Assembly: GCA_041725895.1 (NCBI GenBank)
Contig: JBGRQA010000014.1
Span: forward strand, 84,439 to 148,438
Reading direction: 5' to 3'
DNA: 64,000 nt
Source of the DNA: JBGRQA01 sp041725895
GTDB lineage: Bacteria; Bacteroidota; Bacteroidia; Bacteroidales; Marinifilaceae
Positions 1 to 8,109 of the stretch are shown one piece after another (within the stretch, counting starts at the first letter, position 1; each line of letters opens with the position of its first letter). The translations under genes were made by a program, and so were the position numbers. The notes under the pieces were generated by a model. It saw only the letters and a program-made list of their open reading frames with translations, was not told where the DNA came from and searched no databases.

Positions 1-1088
1 AACTGAAGCTTCTCAGCATCCAAACAACAAATATTTTTGTCTCTTGAAAAAGAAAAATCAGAGGACTTCTCAAATCTTTCAATTCTAAATTTTATTGGCT
101 CCAGTAGTTCAAAATCTGATTCCCTGATCAGAAACTCACGATCCTCGATATTTTTCAAAGGTTGAAGCAAAAGAAACTCCCGATCGCGAATCAAACGATG
201 GCTTGAGGAGTAGAAAACTTTACCAGAAATAGCATCAAGAGCCTTCGCTATGTTTCGCACATCTTTGGAAGGGAAATTATAAGGCGAAAGTATTTCATAC
301 AGATAAGTAGCTGGAGCACTCAAAGCTTTCAACTTCGAAATTGAGATTTTCAACTGCTCCCCTTCTGCCGTAACAAGATCATCTTTTTGCTTACTTACCG
401 ACTCCAGATAAATTTGCTCCACCTCCTTAAAGTGCCTGATGTTTTCCATCATTGTCTGGCGAATACCGGGATTGATCTCCTCCAAAACCGGTAGCACCTG
501 GTTTCGAATCTTATTGCGGACAAAATCCAATTCGGCATTGGTGGAATCCTCCCGGTAAACCAAATCGTGAGTACGCGAATATTCTTCCAATTGCGGGCGG
601 GAGAAATTCAGCAAGGGCCTCACTACCTTGCCTGCTTTGGCTTTAATGCCCGTCAATCCCCGGATACCAGTTCCCCTGCAAAGATTGATCAGCAAGGTTT
701 CAGCAACATCATCGCTGTGATGGGCCACGGCAATGTAATGGCAATGCTGCTCCATGCGAAGTTCTTCGAACCAGTTGTAGCGCAAATCGCGAGCAGCCAT
801 TTCAACAGAGATTCCATTTGCTGCAGCTTCATTCCGCGTGGCAAAGCACTTCACAAAAACCGGGAAACCATATTCCTCGGCCTTCTGAATCACCAAAGCC
901 TCATCCCCATCCGATTCTTCACCTCGAAGATTGAAATTGCAATGGGCAATCACACAATCCACATGTGCCCTGTAAAAAAGATCTAGCATTACCATGGAAT
1001 CGACACCTCCGCTAACAGCCAAAAGGATCTTTTCATCACGGTAAAATAGCTCCTGTTCTTCAATAAATTTTAGAAATGCGCGAATCAT
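1..1088 (-). CDS. tilS: tRNA(Ile)-lysidine synthase, C-terminus cut by window edge
   Basis: TilS uses ATP to attach lysine to C34 of the AUA-reading tRNA-Ile, converting it to lysidine; it is normally essential. Reading leftwards from ATG at 1088 gives about 362 residues without a stop before the window ends. The PP-loop ATP-binding motif SGGVDS lies at residues 26-31, followed by the N-type ATPase fold with the features HCNFNLRGEESD and VAHHSDDVAETLL typical of the family. The C-terminal tRNA-binding domain begins near residue 215 and is incomplete. The gene follows pabB with a 44-bp gap on the same strand, so the two may be co-transcribed. Identification is firm; only the 3' end is missing. 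Confidence 0.93.
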   Translation of the reverse strand, partial: MIRAFLKFIEEQELFYRDEKILLAVSGGVDSMVMLDLFYRAHVDCVIAHCNFNLRGEESDGDEALVIQKAEEYGFPVFVKCFATRNEAAANGISVEMAARDLRYNWFEELRMEQHCHYIAVAHHSDDVAETLLINLCRGTGIRGLTGIKAKAGKVVRPLLNFSRPQLEEYSRTHDLVYREDSTNAELDFVRNKIRNQVLPVLEEINPGIRQTMMENIRHFKEVEQIYLESVSKQKDDLVTAEGEQLKISISKLKALSAPATYLYEILSPYNFPSKDVRNIAKALDAISGKVFYSSSHRLIRDREFLLLQPLKNIEDREFLIRESDFELLEPIKFRIERFEKSSDFSFSRDKNICCLDAEKLQ

Positions 1089-1132
1089 AAATACGGAATA
1101 TGGGTTGAATTGATATAAAAGTACAAAAGATG

Positions 1133-2449
1133 CTAGAAATTACAATTCAGCACCTTCATAATGGCTTTGGCTTTGAGCAAACATTCCTCGTATTCATTTT
1201 CCGGAATAGAACGCATGGTAATGGCTCCGCCTACCATAAAGGACAAATATTCCCGAACAGCATTGTACTGCAAACTTCGAATCACCACATTAAAATCGAA
1301 GTCTCCTTCGGGGGTAATATACCCCACCGCACCGGAATACAACCCTCGTTTGGTTGATTCAAACTTCTCAATCAACTTCATCGCCCGAACCTTGGGTGCT
1401 CCGGTCATCGAGCCCATGGGATAGGAACATTTAATGGCCTCCACAAAATGCTTATCCTCTCTCAAAAAGGACACCACGGTAGAAATCATCTGGTGCACCT
1501 GTGGAAAAGAGTAGATTCCACACAGCTCCTCTACATGAACACTCCCCTTGTAGGCTGTCCGCGATAAATCGTTTCGAACCAGATCCACAATCATAATATT
1601 CTCTGCTCTCTCTTTAGGATCAGAAAATAAATGTTGCTTGATCTGCTCATCCTCCTCCGGGGTAACTCCACGACGGGCAGTTCCCTTTATGGGCTGAGAA
1701 ACCAACTTACTCCCTTTTTTCTTAAGGTAACGTTCGGGAGACGCCGAAAGCAAGTATTTCTCATCCAAACGATAGAAACAGGAATAGGGCGTTGGAGAAA
1801 CCGCTTTCAATTTGCGATAAGTATCAACTGCATCTACCGTAATCTTCTCGGAATAAAACTCCTGACAGAAGTTCACTTCGTAAATATCTCCTCGTTGAAT
1901 ATGGTATTTCAACTCCTGAACCGCAGTCAGATATTCCTCCCTACTGATTCTTGCTTTCACAAAATCAACAATCGGCTCTTTTGCTGGGCGAATAGGGATT
2001 TGACAAATTTCATCAAAGAGTGTATTCACCTCTTCGGTTGAAAAAACATCTTTAGGAGTATGTATTTCAAGAGTTCTTTCTTGTAGTATAAAAACCCAAC
2101 GAGGACGAAAAAAATGCAATTCGGGCATTTGAACGCCATCATGATTTTGGGATTCCAATTTCTCCACCTGATTTTTTAAATCATAGGACAAAAAACCAAA
2201 CCACCAATCAGGATGTACTTCAATCTGCTTCTGCAAAATTTCAAAGTGATCATCCGAGGGCAAAATTTCAGACAAAACATCCACCCCAACCAAAAGTTCA
2301 TAGCTATTGTACTCCTTTTTCGAATTGACCATTTGATCCACATTGTGACTGTCCAAATAGGCAACCCTATGGAATTGGGAAGCCCACAGCAATAGCTGCT
2401 CCTTAAAAATGTCGCTATTTTCTACCCGGTATTGATGGATGTTTCGCAT
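1133..2449 (-). CDS. pabB: aminodeoxychorismate synthase component I (PabB)
   Basis: A 438-residue chorismate-binding enzyme that with a glutaminase subunit makes 4-amino-4-deoxychorismate for p-aminobenzoate and folate. The C-terminal half carries the family signatures: PIKGTARRG at about 253-261, ENIMIVDLVRNDL near 290, GSMTGAPK near 347 and GAVGYITPEGDFDFNVVIRSL near 375. The residue at 255 is Lys (PIKGT). In this family PIKGT marks aminodeoxychorismate synthases, while anthranilate synthases have PIAGT, so the choice of pabB over trpE rests on a visible residue. No glutaminase domain is fused and none lies next to it. It starts at ATG 2449, downstream of a strong terminator that isolates it from the oxidoreductase gene. 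Confidence 0.88.
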   Translation of the reverse strand: MRNIHQYRVENSDIFKEQLLLWASQFHRVAYLDSHNVDQMVNSKKEYNSYELLVGVDVLSEILPSDDHFEILQKQIEVHPDWWFGFLSYDLKNQVEKLESQNHDGVQMPELHFFRPRWVFILQERTLEIHTPKDVFSTEEVNTLFDEICQIPIRPAKEPIVDFVKARISREEYLTAVQELKYHIQRGDIYEVNFCQEFYSEKITVDAVDTYRKLKAVSPTPYSCFYRLDEKYLLSASPERYLKKKGSKLVSQPIKGTARRGVTPEEDEQIKQHLFSDPKERAENIMIVDLVRNDLSRTAYKGSVHVEELCGIYSFPQVHQMISTVVSFLREDKHFVEAIKCSYPMGSMTGAPKVRAMKLIEKFESTKRGLYSGAVGYITPEGDFDFNVVIRSLQYNAVREYLSFMVGGAITMRSIPENEYEECLLKAKAIMKVLNCNF

Positions 2450-2518
2450 TGGGGCAAAAATAGGAAAAAATAGAATGCAGATTAACTGTGAAAACTACGA
2501 TTTCTGCAGATCTCAAAG

Positions 2519-2587
2519 AAAAACCGTAAAGGAAGGCAAAGAAAAATCCTTGATAAGAATTTTTGGTTCCCAAAATTCCTTTACGGT
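2519..2587 (-). terminator. long compound hairpin terminator after the quinone reductase gene
   Basis: Perfect 12-bp arms ACCGTAAAGGAA (2523-2534) and TTCCTTTACGGT (2576-2587) enclose a second inverted repeat, AAAAATCCTT / AAGAATTTTT. Read on the minus strand the outer arm is followed by TTTTTCTTT, as expected of an intrinsic terminator 27 bp after the stop codon at 2614. Confidence 0.7.
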
Positions 2588-2613
2588 AAAAAATATAGCA
2601 GGTAAATTCAACC

Positions 2614-3606
2614 TTACAGTTTCACCACTACCCGTCCTCTACTCTTCTTATTCAGCATTTTGTCAATATATGCATCCAATTCATCCAGAGTACACTCCTT
2701 AAGAATATCTTCCAAACATTCACATTGCCATTCATCAGCCAGTTTATCCCAAACTTTCTGACGAATTTCCATGGGACAATTCTGGGAATCCACTCCGATC
2801 AGACTAATGCCGTTCAGAATATAGGGATAAACCGTTCCTGGCAGATCACCTGAGCCAATGTTTCCGCAGCAGGTTACATTCCCCATAGGCTTACAAGCCT
2901 TGATTAGCGTATTCAGGATATTCCCTCCCACAACATCAATGGCTCCTGCCCATTTAGGGCGCAATAGTGGTCTACCGGACTGATCATCTGTTTCGCTTTT
3001 ATCAATTCGGCTACTGGCTCCCAATTTCTTCAAAGCATCCTCTCCATCCTTCAAATCGGATGTGGCAGCAATTACTTCAAAGCCGAGTTTATCCAGAATA
3101 CATACAGCAACGCTTCCAACTCCGCCCAAAGCTCCGGTAACTACAACTGGTCCCATTTCCGGCTTTTGTCCGGCTGCCAGTAATCGGAACACTGAAAGTC
3201 CTGCAGTAAAGCCCGCTGTACCAAAAACCATAGCTTGTTTCAAACTCAAATTTTGAGGTTTCAACACCACCCAATCAGCAGGTACCCGGATGTATTCGGC
3301 AAATCCCCCATCGGTATTCATACCCAAATCGTAGGATGTAACAATCACCTCATCCCCCGGTTTGAACTCCATATTAGCAGAAGCCTCCACAACTCCGGCT
3401 GCATCAATCCCAGGAGTATGGGGATATTTGCGGGTAACCCCTTTGTTTCCGGAACAGGATAGAGCATCCTTGTAATTCAGGGATGAATACTTCACACGTA
3501 TTAAAACCTCCCCCTGTGGAAGTTCCAATATCTTTCTGGTTTCAATTCTTCTGTTAAATGCACCTTCCTCTTCGTAAACACGTAAGGCTCGAAATGTTTT
3601 CTCCAT
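2614..3606 (-). CDS. YhdH/YhfP-family quinone oxidoreductase (acrylyl-CoA reductase AcuI type)
   Basis: A 330-residue zinc-independent medium-chain dehydrogenase/reductase. The order of motifs matches the YhdH/YhfP/AcuI group: SSLNYKDALSCSGNKGVTRKYPHTPGIDAAG near 50-80, GFAEYIRVPADW near 115, GTAGFTAGLSV near 140, and the NADPH-binding VTGALGGVGSVAVCILDKLG near 165. No structural-zinc cysteines are present. The in-frame reading can extend upstream to 3678, but ATG 3606 is preceded at 7 bp by AGGGAGGA, the best ribosome binding site in the region, so that start is chosen. Family members reduce acryloyl-CoA or small quinones/enones with NADPH; which applies here cannot be told. The gene is divergent from an HxlR regulator. 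Confidence 0.85.
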   Translation of the reverse strand: MEKTFRALRVYEEEGAFNRRIETRKILELPQGEVLIRVKYSSLNYKDALSCSGNKGVTRKYPHTPGIDAAGVVEASANMEFKPGDEVIVTSYDLGMNTDGGFAEYIRVPADWVVLKPQNLSLKQAMVFGTAGFTAGLSVFRLLAAGQKPEMGPVVVTGALGGVGSVAVCILDKLGFEVIAATSDLKDGEDALKKLGASSRIDKSETDDQSGRPLLRPKWAGAIDVVGGNILNTLIKACKPMGNVTCCGNIGSGDLPGTVYPYILNGISLIGVDSQNCPMEIRQKVWDKLADEWQCECLEDILKECTLDELDAYIDKMLNKKSRGRVVVKL

Positions 3607-3675
3607 TCTTTTTTCCTCCCTGATAGATTTGTATTTTAGCCCCCAATTTGTGGCTTTCGATTCATCTTCTAAGCA

Positions 3676-3706
3676 CAAAATTACAACAAAAAAAACTGTT
3701 TATCAA
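3676..3706 (-). promoter_or_regulatory. candidate promoter of the quinone reductase gene
   Basis: On the minus strand TAATTTTG (3676-3683) matches the Bacteroidota -7 consensus TAnnTTTG exactly, and a TTG at 3704-3706 lies 20 bp upstream as the -33 element. It sits 70 bp before the start codon in the 171-bp divergent region shared with the HxlR gene. Confidence 0.45.
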
Positions 3707-3726
3707 CAACTTACATTTATTACATC

Positions 3727-3741
3727 AACTAACATTTAGTT
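3727..3741. promoter_or_regulatory. candidate operator (perfect palindrome) in the HxlR/reductase divergent region
   Basis: AACTAACATTTAGTT is a perfect inverted repeat with 6-bp arms (AACTAA / TTAGTT) around a 3-bp centre. It lies between the divergent HxlR-type regulator gene and the reductase gene. HxlR-family dimers bind short AT-rich palindromes next to their own genes, so this is the most likely operator, by inference. Confidence 0.4.
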
Positions 3742-3777
3742 CTGTATTGCTGATTTTCAGCCTCAAAAAAGTTTATT

Positions 3778-4092
3778 TTGGAAAAAGGAATTTGTCCCAT
3801 CGATACTTTTATCAACGTGGTAAAGGGAAAACGCAAAGCCACCATCATCCTGCACTTAATGCAGGGCACCAAACGCTACAATGAATTAATTCGACTCCTA
3901 CCGGATATAAGTGACCGCATGTTGAGTCGTCAATTAAAGGAATTGGAACAGGATGGAATAATTCTCCGAAAAGTTTTTCCGGAAGTCCCTCCCAAAGTAG
4001 AATACAGCCTCAGCGAATTAGGAAAAAAGGTTCACCCGGTACTTATTGCCATGTTCAAGAGTGGGAGAACATTCGAGAAGAGGATGGAATAA
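3778..4092 (+). CDS. HxlR-family winged-helix transcriptional regulator
   Basis: A 104-residue MarR-like winged helix. The core is recognisable: the line from GKRKATIILHLMQGTKRYNELIRLLP through SDRMLSRQLKELEQDGII to VFPEVPPKVEYSLSELGKKVHPVL is the HxlR pattern in the usual order and length. The start is taken at TTG 3778 because a stop codon lies just upstream (3751) and no ATG gives a family-like N-terminus. A cysteine at residue 6 (ICPID) sits where redox-sensing members such as YodB carry their reactive cysteine. The gene is divergent from a quinone reductase, the classic arrangement for an electrophile- or quinone-responsive switch. Ligand is inferred, family is firm. Confidence 0.88.
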   Translation: MEKGICPIDTFINVVKGKRKATIILHLMQGTKRYNELIRLLPDISDRMLSRQLKELEQDGIILRKVFPEVPPKVEYSLSELGKKVHPVLIAMFKSGRTFEKRME

Positions 4093-4116
4093 AAAAGGCA
4101 GCCTCTAAAGACTGCC
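4091..4116 (-). terminator. intrinsic terminator of pepT
   Basis: GGCAG (4097-4101) pairs with CTGCC (4112-4116); on the minus strand the stem is followed by six T. It lies 27 bp beyond the pepT stop and immediately after the convergent HxlR stop. Confidence 0.65.
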
Positions 4117-4142
4117 CTGTATGCTATTGATTCAATATAGGA

Positions 4143-5369
4143 CTATTGTTGTGCCACCATCTCAGCAATTTTAACAATTACTTTTACGGCCTTCTCCATG
4201 GATGGCACCGGAACATATTCGAAACGGCCGTGGAAATTATGGCCTCCGGCAAAAATATTAGGACAAGGAAGCCCCATGTACGACAAACGGCTACCGTCGG
4301 TACCTCCACGAATCGGAATCACTTTGGGGATAACGTCCAATGATTTCATAGCCTCTTCCGCAATATCAACGATATACTTCACAGGTTCAACCATTTCGCG
4401 CATGTTATAATACTGGTTCTTCATTTCCAGTTGAACATTGTCGTCTCCGTACTTTTTAGCCAAATCCTTACAGATGTCCTCGAACAAAACTTTTCGCTTC
4501 TCATAATTATCGCGATCAAAATCACGAATAATATACTGTAGCGTAGATTGCTCCACTCCTCCTTCCATAGCTATCAAATGGTAAAAGCCTTCGTACCCTT
4601 CTGTTTTTTCGGGAACCTCATTCTCGGGCAAACGACCAATGAATTCATTAGCTATCAACATGGAGTTAACCATTTTGTTCTTGGCTGTTCCAGGATGAAC
4701 ATTTCGTCCCTTTAGAGTGATTTTAGCAAAGGCGGCATTGAAATTTTCGTACTGCAACTCACCTATTTCACCTCCATCCAGAGTATAAGCAAATTGGGCA
4801 CCAAATTTTTTCACATTAAAGTAATCGGCTCCGGCACCAATCTCCTCATCAGGGGTAAAACCAACATGGACTGGGCCATGTTTTATTTCCGGATGTTCCA
4901 CTAAGAACTCAATCGCTGCCATTATTTCGGCAATACCCGCCTTATCATCTGCCCCCAACAAAGTCGTCCCATCGGTGGTAATCAAGGTCTGCCCAACATA
5001 TTCTTTCAACTCAGGAAAATCTTTGGGAGACAGCACAATGTTCTCACTTCCGTTTAAAAGAATATCACCTCCGTCATAATTCTCAACGAATTTCGGATTT
5101 ACATTTTTCCCTGAAAAATCAGGGCTCGTATCCATATGGGCCACAAAACCAACCACAGGAACCTCATGATCAACATTCCCGGGAAGAACCGCCATAACAT
5201 AACCATTCTCATCAACCTCTGCATTTTCAAGGCCTAAATCTTTTAACTCCTGCACCAACTCTTTGGCCAACACCATTTGCCCAGGTGTACTGGGAGTTAA
5301 ACCAGTTTGTGTATCCGATTCCGTATCGAATTTCACATACTTTAGAAAACGTTCAACAACTGTGCTCAT
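4143..5369 (-). CDS. pepT: peptidase T (tripeptide aminopeptidase)
   Basis: A 408-residue cytoplasmic zinc peptidase of family M20B that removes the N-terminal residue from tripeptides. The zinc ligands are all visible: His78 in AHMDTS, the bridging Asp in GADDKAG, the catalytic/ligand Glu pair in PDEEIGAG, the Asp in LDGGEIGELQ, and His in FAGGHNFHGRFEY near the C-terminus. Length equals that of characterised PepT proteins and the dimerisation domain (NVHPGTAKNKMVNS region) is intact. It is a single-gene unit, convergent with the HxlR gene on its 3' side and followed by its own terminator. Confidence 0.95.
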   Translation of the reverse strand: MSTVVERFLKYVKFDTESDTQTGLTPSTPGQMVLAKELVQELKDLGLENAEVDENGYVMAVLPGNVDHEVPVVGFVAHMDTSPDFSGKNVNPKFVENYDGGDILLNGSENIVLSPKDFPELKEYVGQTLITTDGTTLLGADDKAGIAEIMAAIEFLVEHPEIKHGPVHVGFTPDEEIGAGADYFNVKKFGAQFAYTLDGGEIGELQYENFNAAFAKITLKGRNVHPGTAKNKMVNSMLIANEFIGRLPENEVPEKTEGYEGFYHLIAMEGGVEQSTLQYIIRDFDRDNYEKRKVLFEDICKDLAKKYGDDNVQLEMKNQYYNMREMVEPVKYIVDIAEEAMKSLDVIPKVIPIRGGTDGSRLSYMGLPCPNIFAGGHNFHGRFEYVPVPSMEKAVKVIVKIAEMVAQQ

Positions 5370-5520
5370 ATGCTACTCTATTTTGCTGTATATTATGCCG
5401 CTACTATTTCCAATTCGATTGGTTGGTGAAAACGATGAATTTGTATTCATCCCCCCAACTATTGCATGGAATTCAATTTCGGCACTATACAAAGATCTAT
5501 TTGTTTGTAACTCTATAAAC

Positions 5521-5556
5521 AGCAAGGGGAGGATAAAACTCTCCTCCCAACTTGCT
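5521..5556. other. hairpin in the 326-bp gap before pepT
   Basis: AGCAAG + GGGAGGA pairs with TCCTCCC + CTTGCT, 13 bp with a two-base bulge. No T-run follows on either strand. It could be the 3' end of the hypothetical gene ending at 5696 or a leader structure of pepT (start 5369). The rest of 5370-5695 shows no gene. Confidence 0.4.
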
Positions 5557-5695
5557 ATCTGAATACAATATTAATAATTCCTTCCGGATTATATTGTTCC
5601 GTTTTATTTTTTTAACACGAGGGTACAATAATCCGTTAATTCATTTCCTACCCTTTAGGGATAGCGTAAGACTATTGTTTTTACAAAAATATCCC

Positions 5696-6379
5696 TTACA
5701 CATCATCCGAATTGAAACGAAAGCCCAGTCTTTTTCCGGTTTGGATTCTGGAGTTCTGAATTTTTTCAAACATTTGTGCTACAGACAGAATCTTAACATT
5801 ATCGTACGGAGGAACCAATAAGTCAAAATTCAAGGAATAATTCATTGCCGTCTCCACAATTCTCCGCAAAGACTCCCGATTTGCAACCTTTTCAGACAAA
5901 TCGTTTTGCAAGAGACTCATTTGTCTTTTCCCTTCCACAATGTAGTGCTTCTCCCGATTGATAAAAATACGAGCCACCAGATAGCCCAAATCATCGTATC
6001 GGTTATATTTAAAGGAGTCTGATAAAAAATTGTAGATGTTGATTATCCCCGAATAGGCATTATCCGGATTGGTCTTTACATAGGGATGGTCCCATACATT
6101 GTGATCGCGGTTGAATTGAAAAACATTGGAATGCAAACTAAAAACAAGAATATCCGTAGCCACCTTGATTTGAACTTCAAATTCTCCCTTGTCTTCGTAT
6201 TCGAGATAAACACGATCATCTGTATCCACAAGATCTCTGTTGTATTCCTCAACTAGGCCTTTAAGCACTCCTTTCAGTTCCTGAAATATATCATATGTGT
6301 TGTCGTAAACTTTTTGCTTTAGACAAGCCTTGTGTTTTAGGGTATCCAGTATAGCTGTTTTAGTATTAAGTATATTCAT
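5696..6379 (-). CDS. conserved-looking hypothetical protein
   Basis: A 227-residue soluble protein that I do not recognise. It has no signal peptide, no membrane segment and no motif I can name. Composition is normal for a globular cytoplasmic protein, with many aromatic residues in the middle (VWDHPYVKTNPDNAYSGIINIYNFLSD near 115-140) and a helical, charged C-terminal third (KRQMSLLQNDLSEKVANRES). ATG 6379 is chosen; an upstream TTG at 6412 would add eleven residues. It lies between pepT and proS on the same strand, separated from proS by a terminator. It is probably a real gene because codon use and length match its neighbours and the opposite strand offers only fragments. Confidence 0.7.
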   Translation of the reverse strand: MNILNTKTAILDTLKHKACLKQKVYDNTYDIFQELKGVLKGLVEEYNRDLVDTDDRVYLEYEDKGEFEVQIKVATDILVFSLHSNVFQFNRDHNVWDHPYVKTNPDNAYSGIINIYNFLSDSFKYNRYDDLGYLVARIFINREKHYIVEGKRQMSLLQNDLSEKVANRESLRRIVETAMNYSLNFDLLVPPYDNVKILSVAQMFEKIQNSRIQTGKRLGFRFNSDDV

Positions 6380-6472
6380 AGTATAGGGGTTTGAGTTAAA
6401 AGGAAGGTTCAATGATCAGAACTTTAGAGAATACCGAAATCCTTAACAACGAACTTAGCTGAATAAATATAT

Positions 6473-6505
6473 AAAAAAACAGCCATCAGAGAGCTGATGG
6501 CTGTT
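6473..6505 (-). terminator. intrinsic terminator of proS
   Basis: Perfect 12-bp stem AACAGCCATCAG (6478-6489) / CTGATGGCTGTT (6494-6505) with a 4-base loop; the minus strand continues with seven T. It lies 28 bp after the proS stop. Confidence 0.85.
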
Positions 6506-6532
6506 GAAATTATTTGGAATTATAATTAATTC

Positions 6533-8008
6533 CTAGTAGGCTTTAGCAAAAATCACACGGCGCTTGGATGGCTTACCGGTAACCATACAAGTACCCTCCT
6601 CCTCCGGAGAATCAAAAGGAATACAACGAATTGTTGCCTTAGTTTCGTTCTTCACTTTCTCTTCGGTTTCTGCAGTTCCATCCCAGTGAGCCAGGAAGAA
6701 TCCTCCTTTGGTTTCCAATAATTCTTTGAACTCCTCGTAAGAATCCACTTTTGTAGTATGCTCAGCACGGTAATTTAGTGCTTTGTTGTAGATGCTCTCC
6801 TGGATTTCTTCCAGCAGCTTCTCAATTACATCCTCAACACCTTCAACATTAACAGTCTCTTTTGTTAGCGTATCACGACGAGCCAATTCAACAGTGCCGT
6901 TTTCAAGGTCACGAGATCCCATAGCCAAACGCAATGGTACCCCCTTCAATTCGTACTCAGCAAATTTCCAACCCGGTTTACGGTTATCACTATCGTCGAA
7001 TTTCACAGAGATACCTTTGGCTCTCAGCTTTTCAACAATAGGATTCACCTTCTCGGCAATTCGACTCAATTCATCCGCCTTACGGTAAATTGGCACAATC
7101 ACAACCTGAATTGGAGCCAACTTTGGAGGCAATACAAGTCCGTGATCATCCGAATGTGCCATAATCAGGGCTCCCATCAAACGAGTAGACACTCCCCAGG
7201 AAGTAGCCCATACGTAATCCTCTTTCCCTTCCTTATTGGCAAATTTCACATCAAATGCTTTGGCAAAGTTTTGCCCCAAAAAGTGAGAAGTACCGGCCTG
7301 TAGAGCCTTACCATCCTGCATTAATGCTTCAATACAATAGGTATCCAATGCCCCGGCAAAACGCTCCGATTCAGTTTTGAAGCCCTGTACAACAGGTACC
7401 CCCATCCATTTCTCTGCAAAATCGGCATACACCTTAATCATTTGCTCTGTTTCATCCAATGCTTCCTGCTTGGTGGCATGCGCCGTGTGTCCTTCCTGCC
7501 ACAGGAATTCTGCTGTACGCAAGAACAGACGGGTCCGCATTTCCCAACGCATTACGTTGGCCCATTGGTTGCAAAGAATTGGCAAATCACGGTAGGATTG
7601 AATCCAGTTTTTATAGGTATTCCAGATAATGGTTTCAGAAGTAGGTCGGATAATTAATTCTTCTTCCAGTTGTGCTTCGGGGTCAACGATTACACCTCTC
7701 CCGTTGGGATCATTTTTCAAACGATAATGGGTTACCACAGCACACTCCTTGGCAAATCCTTCCACATGATCCGCCTCCTTACTCAAAAACGACTTCGGAA
7801 TCAATAGCGGGAAATAAGCATTCTGATGCCCCGTCTCCTTGAACTTTTGGTCCAGTACGGCCTGCATTTTCTCCCATATAGCGTAGCCATAAGGTTTGAT
7901 GATCATACATCCCCGTACGGCAGAATTCTCTGCGAGATCTGCCTTGATCACTAAATCGTTATACCATTGTGAATAATTTTCACTTCTACTGGTTAAAACT
8001 TTTGCCAT
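6533..8008 (-). CDS. proS: prolyl-tRNA synthetase, archaeal/eukaryotic-like type
   Basis: A 491-residue class II aminoacyl-tRNA synthetase that charges tRNA-Pro. Visible class II motifs are the motif-2 region RWEMRTRLFLRTAEFLWQEGHTAHAT near 155-180, preceded by IIRPTSETIIW, and motif-3-like GVSTRLMGALIMAHSDDHGLVLPP near 270. The bacterial YbaK-like editing insertion between motifs 2 and 3 is absent, and the C-terminal extension ending in Tyr (FAKAY) is present, so this is the shorter archaeal/eukaryotic-like type common in Bacteroidota. The anticodon-binding domain follows at about 300-400. It is a single-gene unit with its own terminator. The cognate tRNA-Pro(GGG) is at 23.7 kb. Confidence 0.95.
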   Translation of the reverse strand: MAKVLTSRSENYSQWYNDLVIKADLAENSAVRGCMIIKPYGYAIWEKMQAVLDQKFKETGHQNAYFPLLIPKSFLSKEADHVEGFAKECAVVTHYRLKNDPNGRGVIVDPEAQLEEELIIRPTSETIIWNTYKNWIQSYRDLPILCNQWANVMRWEMRTRLFLRTAEFLWQEGHTAHATKQEALDETEQMIKVYADFAEKWMGVPVVQGFKTESERFAGALDTYCIEALMQDGKALQAGTSHFLGQNFAKAFDVKFANKEGKEDYVWATSWGVSTRLMGALIMAHSDDHGLVLPPKLAPIQVVIVPIYRKADELSRIAEKVNPIVEKLRAKGISVKFDDSDNRKPGWKFAEYELKGVPLRLAMGSRDLENGTVELARRDTLTKETVNVEGVEDVIEKLLEEIQESIYNKALNYRAEHTTKVDSYEEFKELLETKGGFFLAHWDGTAETEEKVKNETKATIRCIPFDSPEEEGTCMVTGKPSKRRVIFAKAY

Positions 8009-8109
8009 TTTATATTGTTTTGGTATAATATTTGCTAAACTTATAATGAATAAATTTCCCTACAAAAGTAAAAAATTAAATTAGATAATTAATTATAGGA
8101 GGACACGCA

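Noticed and set aside
1133..2449. Anthranilate synthase component I (trpE)
   Set aside because: The catalytic motif reads PIKGT with lysine, as in aminodeoxychorismate synthase, and no trp genes are nearby.
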